A stretch of DNA of 64,000 nt from Variovorax paradoxus EPS (GTDB lineage Bacteria > Pseudomonadota > Gammaproteobacteria > Burkholderiales > Burkholderiaceae_C): assembly GCF_000184745.1 (NCBI RefSeq), contig NC_014931.1, positions 806,001-870,000 on the forward strand, read 5' to 3'. A program made the translations under genes and the position numbers. Of the stretch, positions 17,025-26,330 are shown piece after piece. The notes under the pieces were generated by a model, which searched no databases, had not been told where the DNA came from, and worked only from the letters and a program-made list of their open reading frames with translations. Every line of letters starts with the position of its first letter. Position 1 is the first letter of the stretch.

Positions 17025-18368
17025 GTGGACTCTCAGGCCGCACCCAAGCCCTTTTACAAATCCCTCTACTTCCAGGTCATCACGGCCATCGTGCTCGGGG
17101 TGCTGCTGGGCCACTTCTGGCCCGACACCGGCGCCTCGATGAAACCGCTGGGCGACGGCTTCATCAAGCTCATCAAGATGATCATCGCGCCGATCATCTT
17201 CTGCACGGTGGTGGTCGGCATCGCCGGCATGGAAGACATGAAGAAGGTCGGCAAGACCGGGGGCCTCGCGCTCCTGTACTTCGAGATCGTGAGCTCCATC
17301 GCGCTGGTGGTCGGACTGGTGATCATCAACATCGTGCGGCCCGGCGCCGGCATGAATGTCGACGTGAGCCAGCTGGATGCCAAGAGCGTCGCGGCCTACA
17401 CCGGCCCCGGCAAGATGCAGAGCACCACGGACTTCCTGCTCAACGTGATTCCCAACACGGTGGTCGATGCCTTCGCCAAGGGCGAGATCCTGCAGGTGCT
17501 GCTGATCGCGGTGATGTTCGGCTTTGCGCTGCACAAGTTCGGCGGCCGCGGCACGCTGGTGTTCGACGTGATCGAGAAGGGCTCGCATGTGCTCTTCGTG
17601 ATCGTGGGCTACATCATGAAGGTCGCGCCCATCGGCGCCTTCGGCGCGATGGCCTTCACCATCGGGAAGTACGGCGTGAGCTCGCTGCTGCAGCTCGGCC
17701 AGCTCATGGCGACCTTCTACCTGACCTGCCTCTTGTTCATCTTCGTGGTGCTGGGGGGAATCGCGCGATTCCACGGCTTCAGCATCTGGAAGTTCATCAA
17801 GTACATAAAGGAAGAACTGCTGATCGTGCTGGGCACCTCATCGAGCGAATCGGTGCTGCCGCGCATGATGGCCAAGCTGGAGAACCTGGGCGCCAAGAAG
17901 TCGGTGGTCGGGCTGGTGGTGCCCACGGGCTATTCGTTCAACCTGGACGGAACTTCGATCTACCTGACGATGGCGGCGGTGTTCATCGCGCAGGCGACCA
18001 ACACCGACATGACGCTCACGCAGCAGCTCACGCTGCTCGCGGTGTTGCTGCTCACCTCGAAGGGCGCGGCGGGCGTCACCGGCAGCGGCTTCATCGTGCT
18101 GGCGGCCACGCTCTCGGCCGTGGGCCATGTGCCGGTGGCAGGGCTCGCGCTCATTCTGGGCATCGACCGCTTCATGTCGGAAGCGCGCGCGCTGACCAAC
18201 CTGATCGGCAACGGTGTCGCGACCGTGGTCGTCGCCAAATGGACCGACGACCTGGACACGGTGCGCATGAACCGCATCCTGAACCAGGAGAGCACCGCCG
18301 AGGCCGAGGAGCCCGAGCAGGTGCTCGACGCGACCGAGGTGCACATGCCCGCCGGCCCGGCGCGCTGA
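17025..18368 (+). CDS. dctA: C4-dicarboxylate symporter DctA
   Basis: Proton/sodium-coupled importer of succinate, fumarate and malate in the inner membrane. The 447-residue length is standard. Family motifs are [20 protein letters not shown] near the N-terminus, the serine-rich re-entrant loop [28 protein letters not shown] and [16 protein letters not shown]. The start is GTG, supported by TAGGAGAT 5 bp upstream. A sigma-54 promoter lies at 16786-16801 and the dctB-dctD regulator genes are downstream on the same strand, so induction by dicarboxylates through DctBD is expected. Confidence 0.96.
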   Translation: MDSQAAPKPFYKSLYFQVITAIVLGVLLGHFWPDTGASMKPLGDGFIKLIKMIIAPIIFCTVVVGIAGMEDMKKVGKTGGLALLYFEIVSSIALVVGLVIINIVRPGAGMNVDVSQLDAKSVAAYTGPGKMQSTTDFLLNVIPNTVVDAFAKGEILQVLLIAVMFGFALHKFGGRGTLVFDVIEKGSHVLFVIVGYIMKVAPIGAFGAMAFTIGKYGVSSLLQLGQLMATFYLTCLLFIFVVLGGIARFHGFSIWKFIKYIKEELLIVLGTSSSESVLPRMMAKLENLGAKKSVVGLVVPTGYSFNLDGTSIYLTMAAVFIAQATNTDMTLTQQLTLLAVLLLTSKGAAGVTGSGFIVLAATLSAVGHVPVAGLALILGIDRFMSEARALTNLIGNGVATVVVAKWTDDLDTVRMNRILNQESTAEAEEPEQVLDATEVHMPAGPAR

Positions 18369-18430
18369 ACCGCAACGAAGTCGCTTCACTTCCTCTCTCG
18401 CTCTCGCATCAACCCCCAAAGGAGACTCTC

Positions 18431-19615
18431 ATGTCAGACGAAATCGTGATCGTGGCCGCGCAACGCACGGCGGTCGGCAAGTTCGGCGGCGCGCTCGCCG
18501 GCACAGCCGCCCCCGACCTGGGCGCGCATGTGGTGAAGGGGCTGCTCGAGAAGGCCGGCGTGCCGGGCGATGCCGTGTCGGAAGTCATCATGGGCCAGGT
18601 GCTCGCGGCTGGCGCGGGGCAGAACCCGGCGCGGCAGACGGTCATCAAGGCCGGGCTGCCCATCGGCGTGCCGGGCCTCACCATCAACAAGGTCTGCGGC
18701 TCGGGCCTGAAGGCCGTGATGCTCGCGGCACAGGCCGTGAAGTGCGGCGATGCCGAGATCGTGTTGGCCGGCGGGCAAGAGAACATGAGCGCCGCGCCGC
18801 ATGTGCTCCCCAACTCGCGCAACGGCCAGCGCATGGGCGACTGGAAGCTGGTCGACACGATGATCGTGGACGGCCTCTGGGACGTCTACAACCAGTACCA
18901 CATGGGCACCACGGCCGAGAACGTGGCCAGGAAGTACGGCATCACGCGCGAGATGCAGGACGCGCTCGCGCTCGCCTCGCAGCAGAAGGCCGCGGCTGCG
19001 CAGGATGCGGGCCGCTTCAATGACGAGATCCTTCCGTTCAGCATCGCGCAGAAGAAGGGCGACCCGATCGTCTTCTCGACTGACGAGTTCGTGAACCGCA
19101 AGACCAACGCCGATGCGCTCGCCGGCTTGCGCCCCGCGTTCGACAAGGCAGGCTCGGTGACCGCGGGCAATGCCTCGGGCCTGAACGACGGCGCCGCCGC
19201 GGTGCTGGTGATGTCGGCCTCGCGCGCCGCCGCGCTGGGCCTCGAGCCGCTCGCCGTGATCCGCGCCTATGCGAGCGCGGGCCTCGATCCGTCGCTCATG
19301 GGCATGGGCCCGGTGCCCGCTTCGCAGCTCGCGCTCAAGAAGGCGGGCTGGAAGGCGCAAGACCTCGACCTGATGGAAATCAACGAAGCCTTCGCGGCGC
19401 AGGCCTGCGCGGTGAACCAGCAGATGGAATGGGACACCAGCCGCATCAACGTGAACGGCGGCGCCATCGCCATCGGTCACCCGATCGGCGCCTCGGGCTG
19501 CCGCGTGCTGGTGACGCTGCTGCACGAGATGCGCCGCCGCGGCGCGAACAAGGGCTTGGCCTCGCTGTGCATCGGCGGCGGCATGGGCGTCGCTCTGGCC
19601 GTCGAACGCGCCTGA
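18431..19615 (+). CDS. phaA: Acetyl-CoA acetyltransferase (beta-ketothiolase)
   Basis: Condenses two acetyl-CoA into acetoacetyl-CoA, the first step of PHB synthesis. The 394-residue thiolase has all catalytic residues: nucleophilic Cys in NKVCGSGLKAVM, NEAFAAQ, His in GHPIGASG, and the second Cys in CIGGGMGVA. AAAGGAG lies 7 bp before the ATG. It sits 62 bp after dctA and 37 bp before the reductase gene, so the two biosynthetic genes form a pair that may be read from the dctA promoter. It could equally be a general thiolase (atoB type). Confidence 0.93.
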   Translation: MSDEIVIVAAQRTAVGKFGGALAGTAAPDLGAHVVKGLLEKAGVPGDAVSEVIMGQVLAAGAGQNPARQTVIKAGLPIGVPGLTINKVCGSGLKAVMLAAQAVKCGDAEIVLAGGQENMSAAPHVLPNSRNGQRMGDWKLVDTMIVDGLWDVYNQYHMGTTAENVARKYGITREMQDALALASQQKAAAAQDAGRFNDEILPFSIAQKKGDPIVFSTDEFVNRKTNADALAGLRPAFDKAGSVTAGNASGLNDGAAAVLVMSASRAAALGLEPLAVIRAYASAGLDPSLMGMGPVPASQLALKKAGWKAQDLDLMEINEAFAAQACAVNQQMEWDTSRINVNGGAIAIGHPIGASGCRVLVTLLHEMRRRGANKGLASLCIGGGMGVALAVERA

Positions 19616-19652
19616 TCCGATTTTTTTCATCACACGACGAAGGAGCAAGCCA

Positions 19653-20402
19653 ATGAGCAACAAACAACAAGTGGTCCTGGTCACCGGCGGCATGGGCGGC
19701 CTGGGCGAGACGATCTCCACCAAGATGGTCGATGCGGGCTACAAGCTCGCGGTGACCTATTCGCCGGGCAACAAGTCGCACGCCGAGTGGGTGGCGCAGA
19801 TGGCGTCGCGCGGCTACCAGATCCTGGCCGTGCCCTGCGACGTGGCCGACTACGACTCGTGCGCGGAGGCGGTGCGCCAGGTGCAGGAGGCGCTGGGCCC
19901 GGTCGACGTGCTGGTCAACAACGCCGGCATCACGCGCGACATGACCTTCAAGAAGATGGACCAGATCAACTGGAACGCCGTGCTGCGCACCAACCTCGAC
20001 AGCCTGTTCAACATGAGCAAGCAGGTGGCCGACGGCATGGTGGAGCGGGGCTGGGGCCGCATCATCAACGTGTCGTCGGTGAACGGCTCCAAGGGCGCGT
20101 TCGGCCAGACCAACTACTCGGCCGCCAAGGCCGGCGTGCACGGCTTCACCAAGGCCTTGGCGCTCGAGGTGGCCAAGAAGGGCGTGACGGTGAACACCAT
20201 TTCGCCCGGCTACATCGGCACCAAGATGGTCACGGCCATTCCGAAGGAAGTGCTCGACAGCAAGATCCTGCCGCACATCCCCGTCGGCCGTCTCGGCAAG
20301 CCCGAGGAAGTGGCGGGCCTCATCATTTACCTGGCTTCGGAAGAAGCCGCCTTCGTGACGGGCGCGAACATCGCCATCAACGGCGGCCAGCACATGCAGT
20401 GA
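19653..20402 (+). CDS. phaB: Acetoacetyl-CoA reductase (NADPH-type SDR)
   Basis: Reduces acetoacetyl-CoA to (R)-3-hydroxybutyryl-CoA for PHB synthesis. The 249-residue SDR has the nucleotide-binding VTGGMGGLGE, NNAGITRD, and the catalytic Ser-Tyr-Lys set in NVSSVNGSKGAFGQTNYSAA followed by Lys. The C-terminal VTGANIAINGGQHMQ is typical of PhaB. AAGGAG precedes the ATG. It follows phaA directly. No PHA synthase gene (phaC) is in this window, so polymerisation is encoded elsewhere. Confidence 0.93.
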   Translation: MSNKQQVVLVTGGMGGLGETISTKMVDAGYKLAVTYSPGNKSHAEWVAQMASRGYQILAVPCDVADYDSCAEAVRQVQEALGPVDVLVNNAGITRDMTFKKMDQINWNAVLRTNLDSLFNMSKQVADGMVERGWGRIINVSSVNGSKGAFGQTNYSAAKAGVHGFTKALALEVAKKGVTVNTISPGYIGTKMVTAIPKEVLDSKILPHIPVGRLGKPEEVAGLIIYLASEEAAFVTGANIAINGGQHMQ

Positions 20403-20592
20403 GCGCACGGCCATGATTTTGAGAGCGGCATCGATCAAGCCGCACTGATCCACAAGTTCGCCTGCGCGCCGGCCGCGCGATGGGTCTGAGCGCATGCCGA
20501 GCCTGGACGAAATGTTGCAGGAAACGTCGCAGGATATGCCCCACCGGGCTGCCACTGATGCGGCCTTCACGGCCTTGTGCAATAACGGGCGC

Positions 20593-22428
20593 ATGACTTC
20601 ACGGGAGCCGGCACGGCGCTTCGATTTGCCTTCTCACACTCCCAGACGCTGGCGCGGCCTGCCCCGCTGGCTCGGCGCCTTGGCGCTGGTGGCCGTGGCC
20701 GCCTTCGCCGGCCACCATGTCGCGATGCAGACCGGCCTCGCGCGCCTGCGCGATGCGGCCGACCACCGGCTGGACATGCTCGCCACGGGCCTGGACGCCG
20801 ACCTGGCCCGCTTCGAGTATTTGCCCGCGCTGCTGGAGATGACGCCCATCGTCCCGGCGCTGCTCGGGACGCCTTCGGATGGCGCGCTGCGCGAGGCGGT
20901 CAACCGCTACCTGAACGGCGTCAATGCCGCGGCGGGCGCCGAGATGCTCTATGTGCTGGACGCCGGCGGCATCTCGCTCGCGGCCTCCGACTGGGACCGG
21001 CCCGGCACCACCGTCGGCCAGGACTTTTCGTTCCGCCCCTACGTGATCGATGCGCTCGGGCAGGGCCGGGGCCGCTTCTACGGCGTGGGCATCACCAGCC
21101 GCAAGCCCGGCTACTACCTGTCGTACGCGCTGCGGCGCGACCAGCCCACGCGCGGCGTGGTGGCCGTCAAGGTCAACCTGGAGGAGGCCGAGCGCGCCTG
21201 GCGCAAGCTCCCGGGCGACGTGGTGCTGATCGACCAGCGCGGCGTGGTGATCCTCGCCACCCGCGAAGACATCAAGTTCCGCCCGATGCTCCCGCTGGAC
21301 GGCCTGCAGCGCGCCGAGGTGCAGCGCTCGCGGCCGTACGGCGAAGCCGCGCTGCAGCCATTGCAATGGGCGCAGAAGGAAGCATTGGCGCGCGACGTGC
21401 AGGTGATCACGCTCGACGGCGTGGACCAGCTCGCCTCCACGCGCAAGCTGCGCGGCGCGCCATGGCAACTGGTGGTGCTCGACGACCTGGCGCCGGTGCG
21501 GGTGGGCGCGCGCAACGCGGCTATCACCGCGAGCCTGGCGATGGCGGTGCTGCTGCTGATCGCCGTCACGCTGTGGCAGCGCCGCCGCGCCGTGCGACAG
21601 AAGCTCGCCAACCAGGCCGCGCTGCAGACCGCGCACGACACCCTCGAGTCGACCGTGGTGGCGCGCACCGCGCAGTTGCGCGCCGCACAGGGCGAGCTGC
21701 TGCACGCCGGCAAGATGGCGGCGCTCGGCCAGATGTCGACGGGCGTGGTGCACGAACTGAACCAGCCGCTCACCGCGATGCGCACGCTCTCGGAGAGCGC
21801 CGGCATCCTGCTCGACAAGAACCGCCTGGACGACGTGCGCGGCAACCTGCAGCGCATCCGCGGCATGGTCGATCGCCTCGCGCGGCTGACCTCTCAGCTC
21901 AAGACCTTCGCGCACAAGAGCGAGCTGCCACTGGCCGCGGTGCCGATGGCGCGTGCCATTGCCGATGCGCAGGTCATCGTGGCCGAGGCCACGAAGAAGA
22001 ACGCCGTTGCCATCGAGGTCGACGTGCAGCCCGCGAGCCTGAGCGCGATGGCCGAGGAGGCCGCGCTCGGCAGCGTGCTCGTCAACCTGATGCGCAACGC
22101 CATCGACGCCATGCAGGACGCGCCGTCGCGCACGCTGCGCATCGAGGCGCGGCCGCGGGAGGGCCGGGTGATCTTGCGCGTGAGCGACACCGGGCCGGGC
22201 ATTCCGCAGGACATCCTGCCGCGCCTCTTCGAGCCCTTCGTCACCAGCAAGCCGGCGGGCACGGGGCTCGGGCTCGGCCTCGTGATCTCGGCACAATTGG
22301 TGCGCGCCATGGACGGCACGCTGCGCGCGGCCAACCAGCCCGAAGGCGGCGCCTGTTTCGTCGTCGACCTGCCTGCCGCCGTGCAGAACATCCTTATTCC
22401 CACCCCCACAGGAGTGATCAACAAGTGA
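20593..22428 (+). CDS. dctB: C4-dicarboxylate sensor histidine kinase DctB
   Basis: A membrane sensor kinase of 611 residues from this start. A membrane helix at about residues 25-45 precedes a ~250-residue periplasmic PDC-type sensor (GKPGYYLSYALRR-like region SRKPGYYLSYALRR) and a second helix (NAAITASLAMAVLLLIAV). The coiled linker leads to the phospho-acceptor His in STGVVHELNQPLTAMRT. ATP-binding motifs are LVNLMRNAIDAM, VSDTGPGIP and GTGLGLGLVIS. The in-frame ATG at 20494 is a longer alternative; neither start has a strong ribosome site. Its stop overlaps the dctD start. Confidence 0.92.
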   Translation: MTSREPARRFDLPSHTPRRWRGLPRWLGALALVAVAAFAGHHVAMQTGLARLRDAADHRLDMLATGLDADLARFEYLPALLEMTPIVPALLGTPSDGALREAVNRYLNGVNAAAGAEMLYVLDAGGISLAASDWDRPGTTVGQDFSFRPYVIDALGQGRGRFYGVGITSRKPGYYLSYALRRDQPTRGVVAVKVNLEEAERAWRKLPGDVVLIDQRGVVILATREDIKFRPMLPLDGLQRAEVQRSRPYGEAALQPLQWAQKEALARDVQVITLDGVDQLASTRKLRGAPWQLVVLDDLAPVRVGARNAAITASLAMAVLLLIAVTLWQRRRAVRQKLANQAALQTAHDTLESTVVARTAQLRAAQGELLHAGKMAALGQMSTGVVHELNQPLTAMRTLSESAGILLDKNRLDDVRGNLQRIRGMVDRLARLTSQLKTFAHKSELPLAAVPMARAIADAQVIVAEATKKNAVAIEVDVQPASLSAMAEEAALGSVLVNLMRNAIDAMQDAPSRTLRIEARPREGRVILRVSDTGPGIPQDILPRLFEPFVTSKPAGTGLGLGLVISAQLVRAMDGTLRAANQPEGGACFVVDLPAAVQNILIPTPTGVINK

Positions 22429-23786
22429 GCGAAGCCCCTGCCATCCGGGTGATGCTGGTCGAGGACGACGAAGACGTCCGCCTCAGCACGACCCAGGTGC
22501 TGACCCTGGCCGGTTTCGAGGTCGAAGCCTTCAACAGCGCCGAGCGCGCGCGCAGCCACATCAGCTTCGGCGTGCCGGCCATCGTGGTCTGCGACGTGCG
22601 CCTGCCGGGCCTGAGCGGCACCGAGTGGCTGCCCCAGTTGCATGCCGCCGATGCCGAGCTGCCCGTGATCCTGGTCACCGGCCACGGCCACATCGCAATG
22701 GCGGTGCAGGCGATGCGCGAAGGCGCCTACGACTTCATCGAGAAGCCCTTCAGCTCCGAGCGGCTGGTGGCGATCGTGCGCCACGCCATCGAGCGCCGGC
22801 AGCTCTCGCTGCAAGTGCGTGCGCTGCGCGATGCGCTGGAGAACTGGAACGGCATCCAGTCGGTGCTGATCGGCCGCTCGGCGCAGATGCAACTGGTGCG
22901 CCGCACCGTGATGACGCTGGCCGAGACCTCGGCCGACGTGCTCATCTACGGCGAGACCGGCACCGGCAAGGAACTCATCGCGCGCTGCCTGCACGACCAC
23001 AGCGAGCGCCGGCGCCAGCACTTCGTGCCGCTCAACTGCGGCGGCCTGCCCGAGGCGCTGGCCGAGAGCGAGCTCTTCGGCCACGAGGCCGGCGCCTTCA
23101 CCAGCGCCAACCGCGTGCGCGTGGGCAAGTTCGAATACGCCAACGGCGGCACGCTTTTTCTCGACGAGATCGAGAGCATGCCGATGCCGGTGCAGATCAA
23201 GCTCCTGCGCGCGCTGCAGGAGCGCAGCATCGAGCGCATCGGCTCCAACAAGGCGATTCCTTTCGACTGCCGCGTGGTGGCCGCGAGCAAGGACGACCTG
23301 AAGGAAATGAGCGACCGCCAGAAGTTCAGGGCCGACCTGTACTACCGCCTGGGCGTCGCCTTCATCGAGCTGCCGCCACTGCGGGAGCGCCGCGAAGACA
23401 TTCCGCTGCTGTTCGAGCACTTCACGCTGCTGGCCGCGAGCCGCTACGAGCGCGCGGCGCCGCTGCTCACCAGCGCCCAACTGGCCGACCTGATGGCCTA
23501 CGCCTGGCCGGGCAATGTGCGCGAACTGCGCAACGTGGCCGACCGCTTCGTGCTGGGACTGCCTGGCGAGCGCCTCACGCAGGCGCGTGGAACGGGTGAA
23601 GGCTTGCCTGCACTGCCGCGCGCGCTGCCGCAGCAGGTCGAGGCCTTCGAGCGCGCGGTGATCGTCGAGGCGCTGCGCAAGCACCAGGGCGACCAGCCGG
23701 CCACGGCCACCGCACTGGCGATTGCGCGCCAGACGCTGCACGACAAGCTGCGCAAGCTGGGGATCGCGGCGGAGGAGTTCAAGTAG
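22425..23786 (+). CDS. dctD: Sigma-54-dependent response regulator DctD
   Basis: A 453-residue enhancer-binding protein. The receiver domain has Asp in VVCDVRLPGLSGTEW and Lys in YDFIEKPFSSERL. The AAA+ domain has Walker A GETGTGKELIAR, Walker B GTLFLDEIE and the sigma-54 contact loop, which reads GAFTSA instead of the usual GAFTGA. A Fis-type helix-turn-helix ends the protein (ATALAIARQTLHDKLRKLGI). The start is GTG in a 4-base overlap with dctB, with AGGAG about 9 bp upstream. It should activate the sigma-54 promoter of dctA. Confidence 0.94.
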   Translation: MSEAPAIRVMLVEDDEDVRLSTTQVLTLAGFEVEAFNSAERARSHISFGVPAIVVCDVRLPGLSGTEWLPQLHAADAELPVILVTGHGHIAMAVQAMREGAYDFIEKPFSSERLVAIVRHAIERRQLSLQVRALRDALENWNGIQSVLIGRSAQMQLVRRTVMTLAETSADVLIYGETGTGKELIARCLHDHSERRRQHFVPLNCGGLPEALAESELFGHEAGAFTSANRVRVGKFEYANGGTLFLDEIESMPMPVQIKLLRALQERSIERIGSNKAIPFDCRVVAASKDDLKEMSDRQKFRADLYYRLGVAFIELPPLRERREDIPLLFEHFTLLAASRYERAAPLLTSAQLADLMAYAWPGNVRELRNVADRFVLGLPGERLTQARGTGEGLPALPRALPQQVEAFERAVIVEALRKHQGDQPATATALAIARQTLHDKLRKLGIAAEEFK

Positions 23787-23810
23787 CCGCTGTTCAGGGC
23801 GGCGCGGCGA

Positions 23811-24656
23811 TCACGCCGACGGCGGCTCCACCGGCAACGCACGCTTGTGCGCGCTCTTGCGGTGCGTCGACAGGATGATCGCGCGCGCCGCGGCCGACAC
23901 CGGCTTGCCTTCGAGGAAGTCGTCGATCTCTTCGTAGGTGACGCCGAAGGCGTCTTCGTCGGGCTTGCCCGGCACCAGCGATTCGAGGTCGGCGGTCGGG
24001 ACCTTGTGGACCAGTTCGTCGGGCGCTCCGAGCAGCGCCGCCACGGCACGCACGCGGCGCTTGTTGAGGCCGGTGAGCGGTGTGATGTCGGCCGCGCCGT
24101 CGCCGAACTTGGTGAAGAAACCCATCAGCGCCTCGGCCGCATGGTCGGTGCCGATGACGATGCCGTCGTGCGCGCCGGCCACCGCGAACTGGGCAATCAT
24201 GCGCTGGCGCGCCTTGATGTTGCCCAGCACGAAGTCCTCGTGCGCCGCATCGCGGAACTTGAGTTCGCCCGCCTTCAGCGCGGCGAGCATGCCGTCGGCC
24301 GCGGGGCGGATGTCGACGGTGATCGTGCGGTCGGGCTTCATCACCGTGAGCGATCGCTGGGCTTCCGCTTCGTCCTTCTGCACGCCGTAGGGCAGGCGCA
24401 TCGCGATGAAGCTGGCGTCGTAGCCTTCGGCGCGCAGCTTCTCGACGGCGCGCTGCGCGAGGCAGCCGGCGGTCAGCGAATCGACGCCGCCGCTGATGCC
24501 GAGCACCAGCGTTTTCAGGCCGGTCTGCTTCAGGTAGCCGGCGAGGAAATCGACGCGCCGCGCGAGTTCGGCGGCGGCATCGAACACGGGAGCCACATGC
24601 AGCGCCGCGATGATCTCGCGCTGCGTGGCATCGACGGGGGAAAGATCGGCGCTCAT
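23811..24656 (-). CDS. nadE: NH3-dependent NAD synthetase
   Basis: Forms NAD from deamido-NAD, ATP and ammonia. The 281-residue length matches the ammonia-dependent form, with no glutaminase domain. The PP-loop motif is [34 protein letters not shown] and [14 protein letters not shown] are the family signatures, and [20 protein letters not shown] lies near the C-terminus. It is convergent with dctD, 24 bp apart. The ORF is complete and I see nothing unusual in it. Confidence 0.96.
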   Translation of the reverse strand: MSADLSPVDATQREIIAALHVAPVFDAAAELARRVDFLAGYLKQTGLKTLVLGISGGVDSLTAGCLAQRAVEKLRAEGYDASFIAMRLPYGVQKDEAEAQRSLTVMKPDRTITVDIRPAADGMLAALKAGELKFRDAAHEDFVLGNIKARQRMIAQFAVAGAHDGIVIGTDHAAEALMGFFTKFGDGAADITPLTGLNKRRVRAVAALLGAPDELVHKVPTADLESLVPGKPDEDAFGVTYEEIDDFLEGKPVSAAARAIILSTHRKSAHKRALPVEPPSA

Positions 24657-24693
24657 GGTTTCTGCCTGCGTGTGTGGAGGGTGATGAAGATGA

Positions 24694-25863
24694 TCAGAAA
24701 TCAACCAGGCTGAGACCGATGCTCAGAACGGTTCGCTTGCGGTTGTAGTCCACCAGCGTATCGCCGTAGCCATGGAAGAGCTGCGTGTGGAAGCGCAGGT
24801 TGCTCTTGGTCGGATCGCCGATGGCCTTGAGCCACTCGAGCCGCACCGAGCCGCGGCCGCTGTCGCGCAGGTTGTTGCGCACCGTGAGGCCGAGCGTGTT
24901 GTCGCGGTCGAGGTTCCAGCGGCCGGTGATTTCGGCGCGGCCGATGTAGTCGGAGATGTCGGGGTTGTCGTCCTTCGCGGCGCTCTCGGACATGCGCTTC
25001 CAGATGCGCCCGGTGATCTGGAACCGGTCGTCCAGTTCCGCGCCGCCCATCAGGTAGACGCGGTTCCAGCTGCGCGACAACGGCAGGGTCTGGCCGTTCG
25101 ACTGGTGCACCAGCCCCACGCCCGTGTAGCGCCAGCGCCAGCCGCCCGGCAGCTTGAAGTCGGTCGGGTAGACATACATCAGCTCGGGTTCGTGGTCGGT
25201 GGTGCGGAACGGCCGCGAGATGTCGCCGTTGAACAGTTGCCAGGTCGACTGCTGCGAGTAGGCGAACCACAGCGAATCCTTCTTGACCGGGTCGTTCTGC
25301 GTGAGCAGGCCCTGCGCGAGCTTGGTGCGCACCGACAGGCCGATGCGCATCTCGTTGGCCTGGTAGGCGACGGCTTCGCCGGTGTGGCCGGCCGAGGGCG
25401 AGGTCGGCACTTGCGGCTTGTTGGTGGCGGCCGAGGCCGACACGTTGAGCGGCCGGTAGCCGCGGAAGCCGAAGGTGCCGCAATCGGTGGCGTTCTCCAG
25501 TTCCCAGAAACGCGAGAGCGCCGAGTATTGGCGGTCGCGACAGCCTTCGCTGGTGGCGACCGAGATCACGCGGGTGGCGGGCATCGAGCCGTCCACGGGC
25601 GGCGCGGGCTGCGTGCTGGCCAGCACCGGCGGCGCGACCGGTACCGACACCGAAGGCAGCGTCTGCTGCTGCGCCCAGCGGTCGAAACAGGCGAGGCGGG
25701 CGTCGTTGTTGTTGCCGAGCGCCGTGCACTGCTGCCATGTGAGTTGCGCATCGGCCAGCGGGCTTGCGGGCTTGTCGAGGGCCTGCGCGTAGGCGGCCGT
25801 GCCGCCCAGGCAGGCAGCGAACGTCATGGACGTTGCGAAAAGTGCATGTGTGCGGGTAGTCAT
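24694..25863 (-). CDS. pldA: Outer membrane phospholipase A (OMPLA)
   Basis: A 389-residue outer-membrane beta-barrel that hydrolyses phospholipids. It has a signal peptide ending ...TAAYAQ and a ~130-residue periplasmic extension with several Cys before the barrel. Catalytic His and Ser are in VHQSNGQ and the supporting Asn in SRSWNRVY. The barrel ends with an aromatic C-terminal residue (LVDF). Its ATG overlaps the lipoprotein stop by four bases, and that gene overlaps the helicase gene in the same way, so the three are probably translated from one message. Confidence 0.92.
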   Translation of the reverse strand: MTTRTHALFATSMTFAACLGGTAAYAQALDKPASPLADAQLTWQQCTALGNNNDARLACFDRWAQQQTLPSVSVPVAPPVLASTQPAPPVDGSMPATRVISVATSEGCRDRQYSALSRFWELENATDCGTFGFRGYRPLNVSASAATNKPQVPTSPSAGHTGEAVAYQANEMRIGLSVRTKLAQGLLTQNDPVKKDSLWFAYSQQSTWQLFNGDISRPFRTTDHEPELMYVYPTDFKLPGGWRWRYTGVGLVHQSNGQTLPLSRSWNRVYLMGGAELDDRFQITGRIWKRMSESAAKDDNPDISDYIGRAEITGRWNLDRDNTLGLTVRNNLRDSGRGSVRLEWLKAIGDPTKSNLRFHTQLFHGYGDTLVDYNRKRTVLSIGLSLVDF

Positions 25864-26330
25864 TGTTTTCCTTCCATGGCGCCCGTTTTGGTCAGCACGA
25901 ACGGGTGCGTGCTGTCGTTTGCGGCATTGCGCCAGGTTCCCCTGAATTCGCGGCCGCAGGAGCGCGGCTGCAAGGTGCCGGCCCAGTTGCCGCTGATGGC
26001 GCGGCCGTCCAGCGATTCGTCGATGGAGAGGGCGCCCTCGTCGTCGACGTCGCCCGCGAGTTGCGCCACCGAAGGCTTGGCGCCGCCATCGGCGTTGCGC
26101 GTGATCGTGCCGCGCACGCCGGCGTAGTCGGGATGCTTGCCCAGTTGCACGACGGACACGGCGGGCAGGCCGTCGAAACGCGCTTCCCAGCGGCCGTAGA
26201 GCGAGGTCAGCGGCAGGTCGCGCGCGTCGGCGGGGCAATTGGGATCTTTGGGATCGACCGCTGCGCAGCCGGTGAGGGCAAGCGCGGCAAGCGCGGCAAA
26301 CGCGGCGAAGGCAGCGAGCAGCGCTCTCAT
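25860..26330 (-). CDS. Predicted lipoprotein of unknown function
   Basis: A 156-residue product with a lipoprotein signal (a long Ala/Leu-rich core and lipobox ALTGC at about residue 22). The mature part contains YGRWEARFDGLPAVSVVQLG and repeated Gly-Trp strand patterns (GNWAGTL, REFRGTW), suggesting a small beta-barrel fold. I recognise no named family. It overlaps the helicase stop and the pldA start by four bases each. Its partner is probably pldA, which also acts in the outer membrane (inference). Confidence 0.82.
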   Translation of the reverse strand: MRALLAAFAAFAALAALALTGCAAVDPKDPNCPADARDLPLTSLYGRWEARFDGLPAVSVVQLGKHPDYAGVRGTITRNADGGAKPSVAQLAGDVDDEGALSIDESLDGRAISGNWAGTLQPRSCGREFRGTWRNAANDSTHPFVLTKTGAMEGKQ

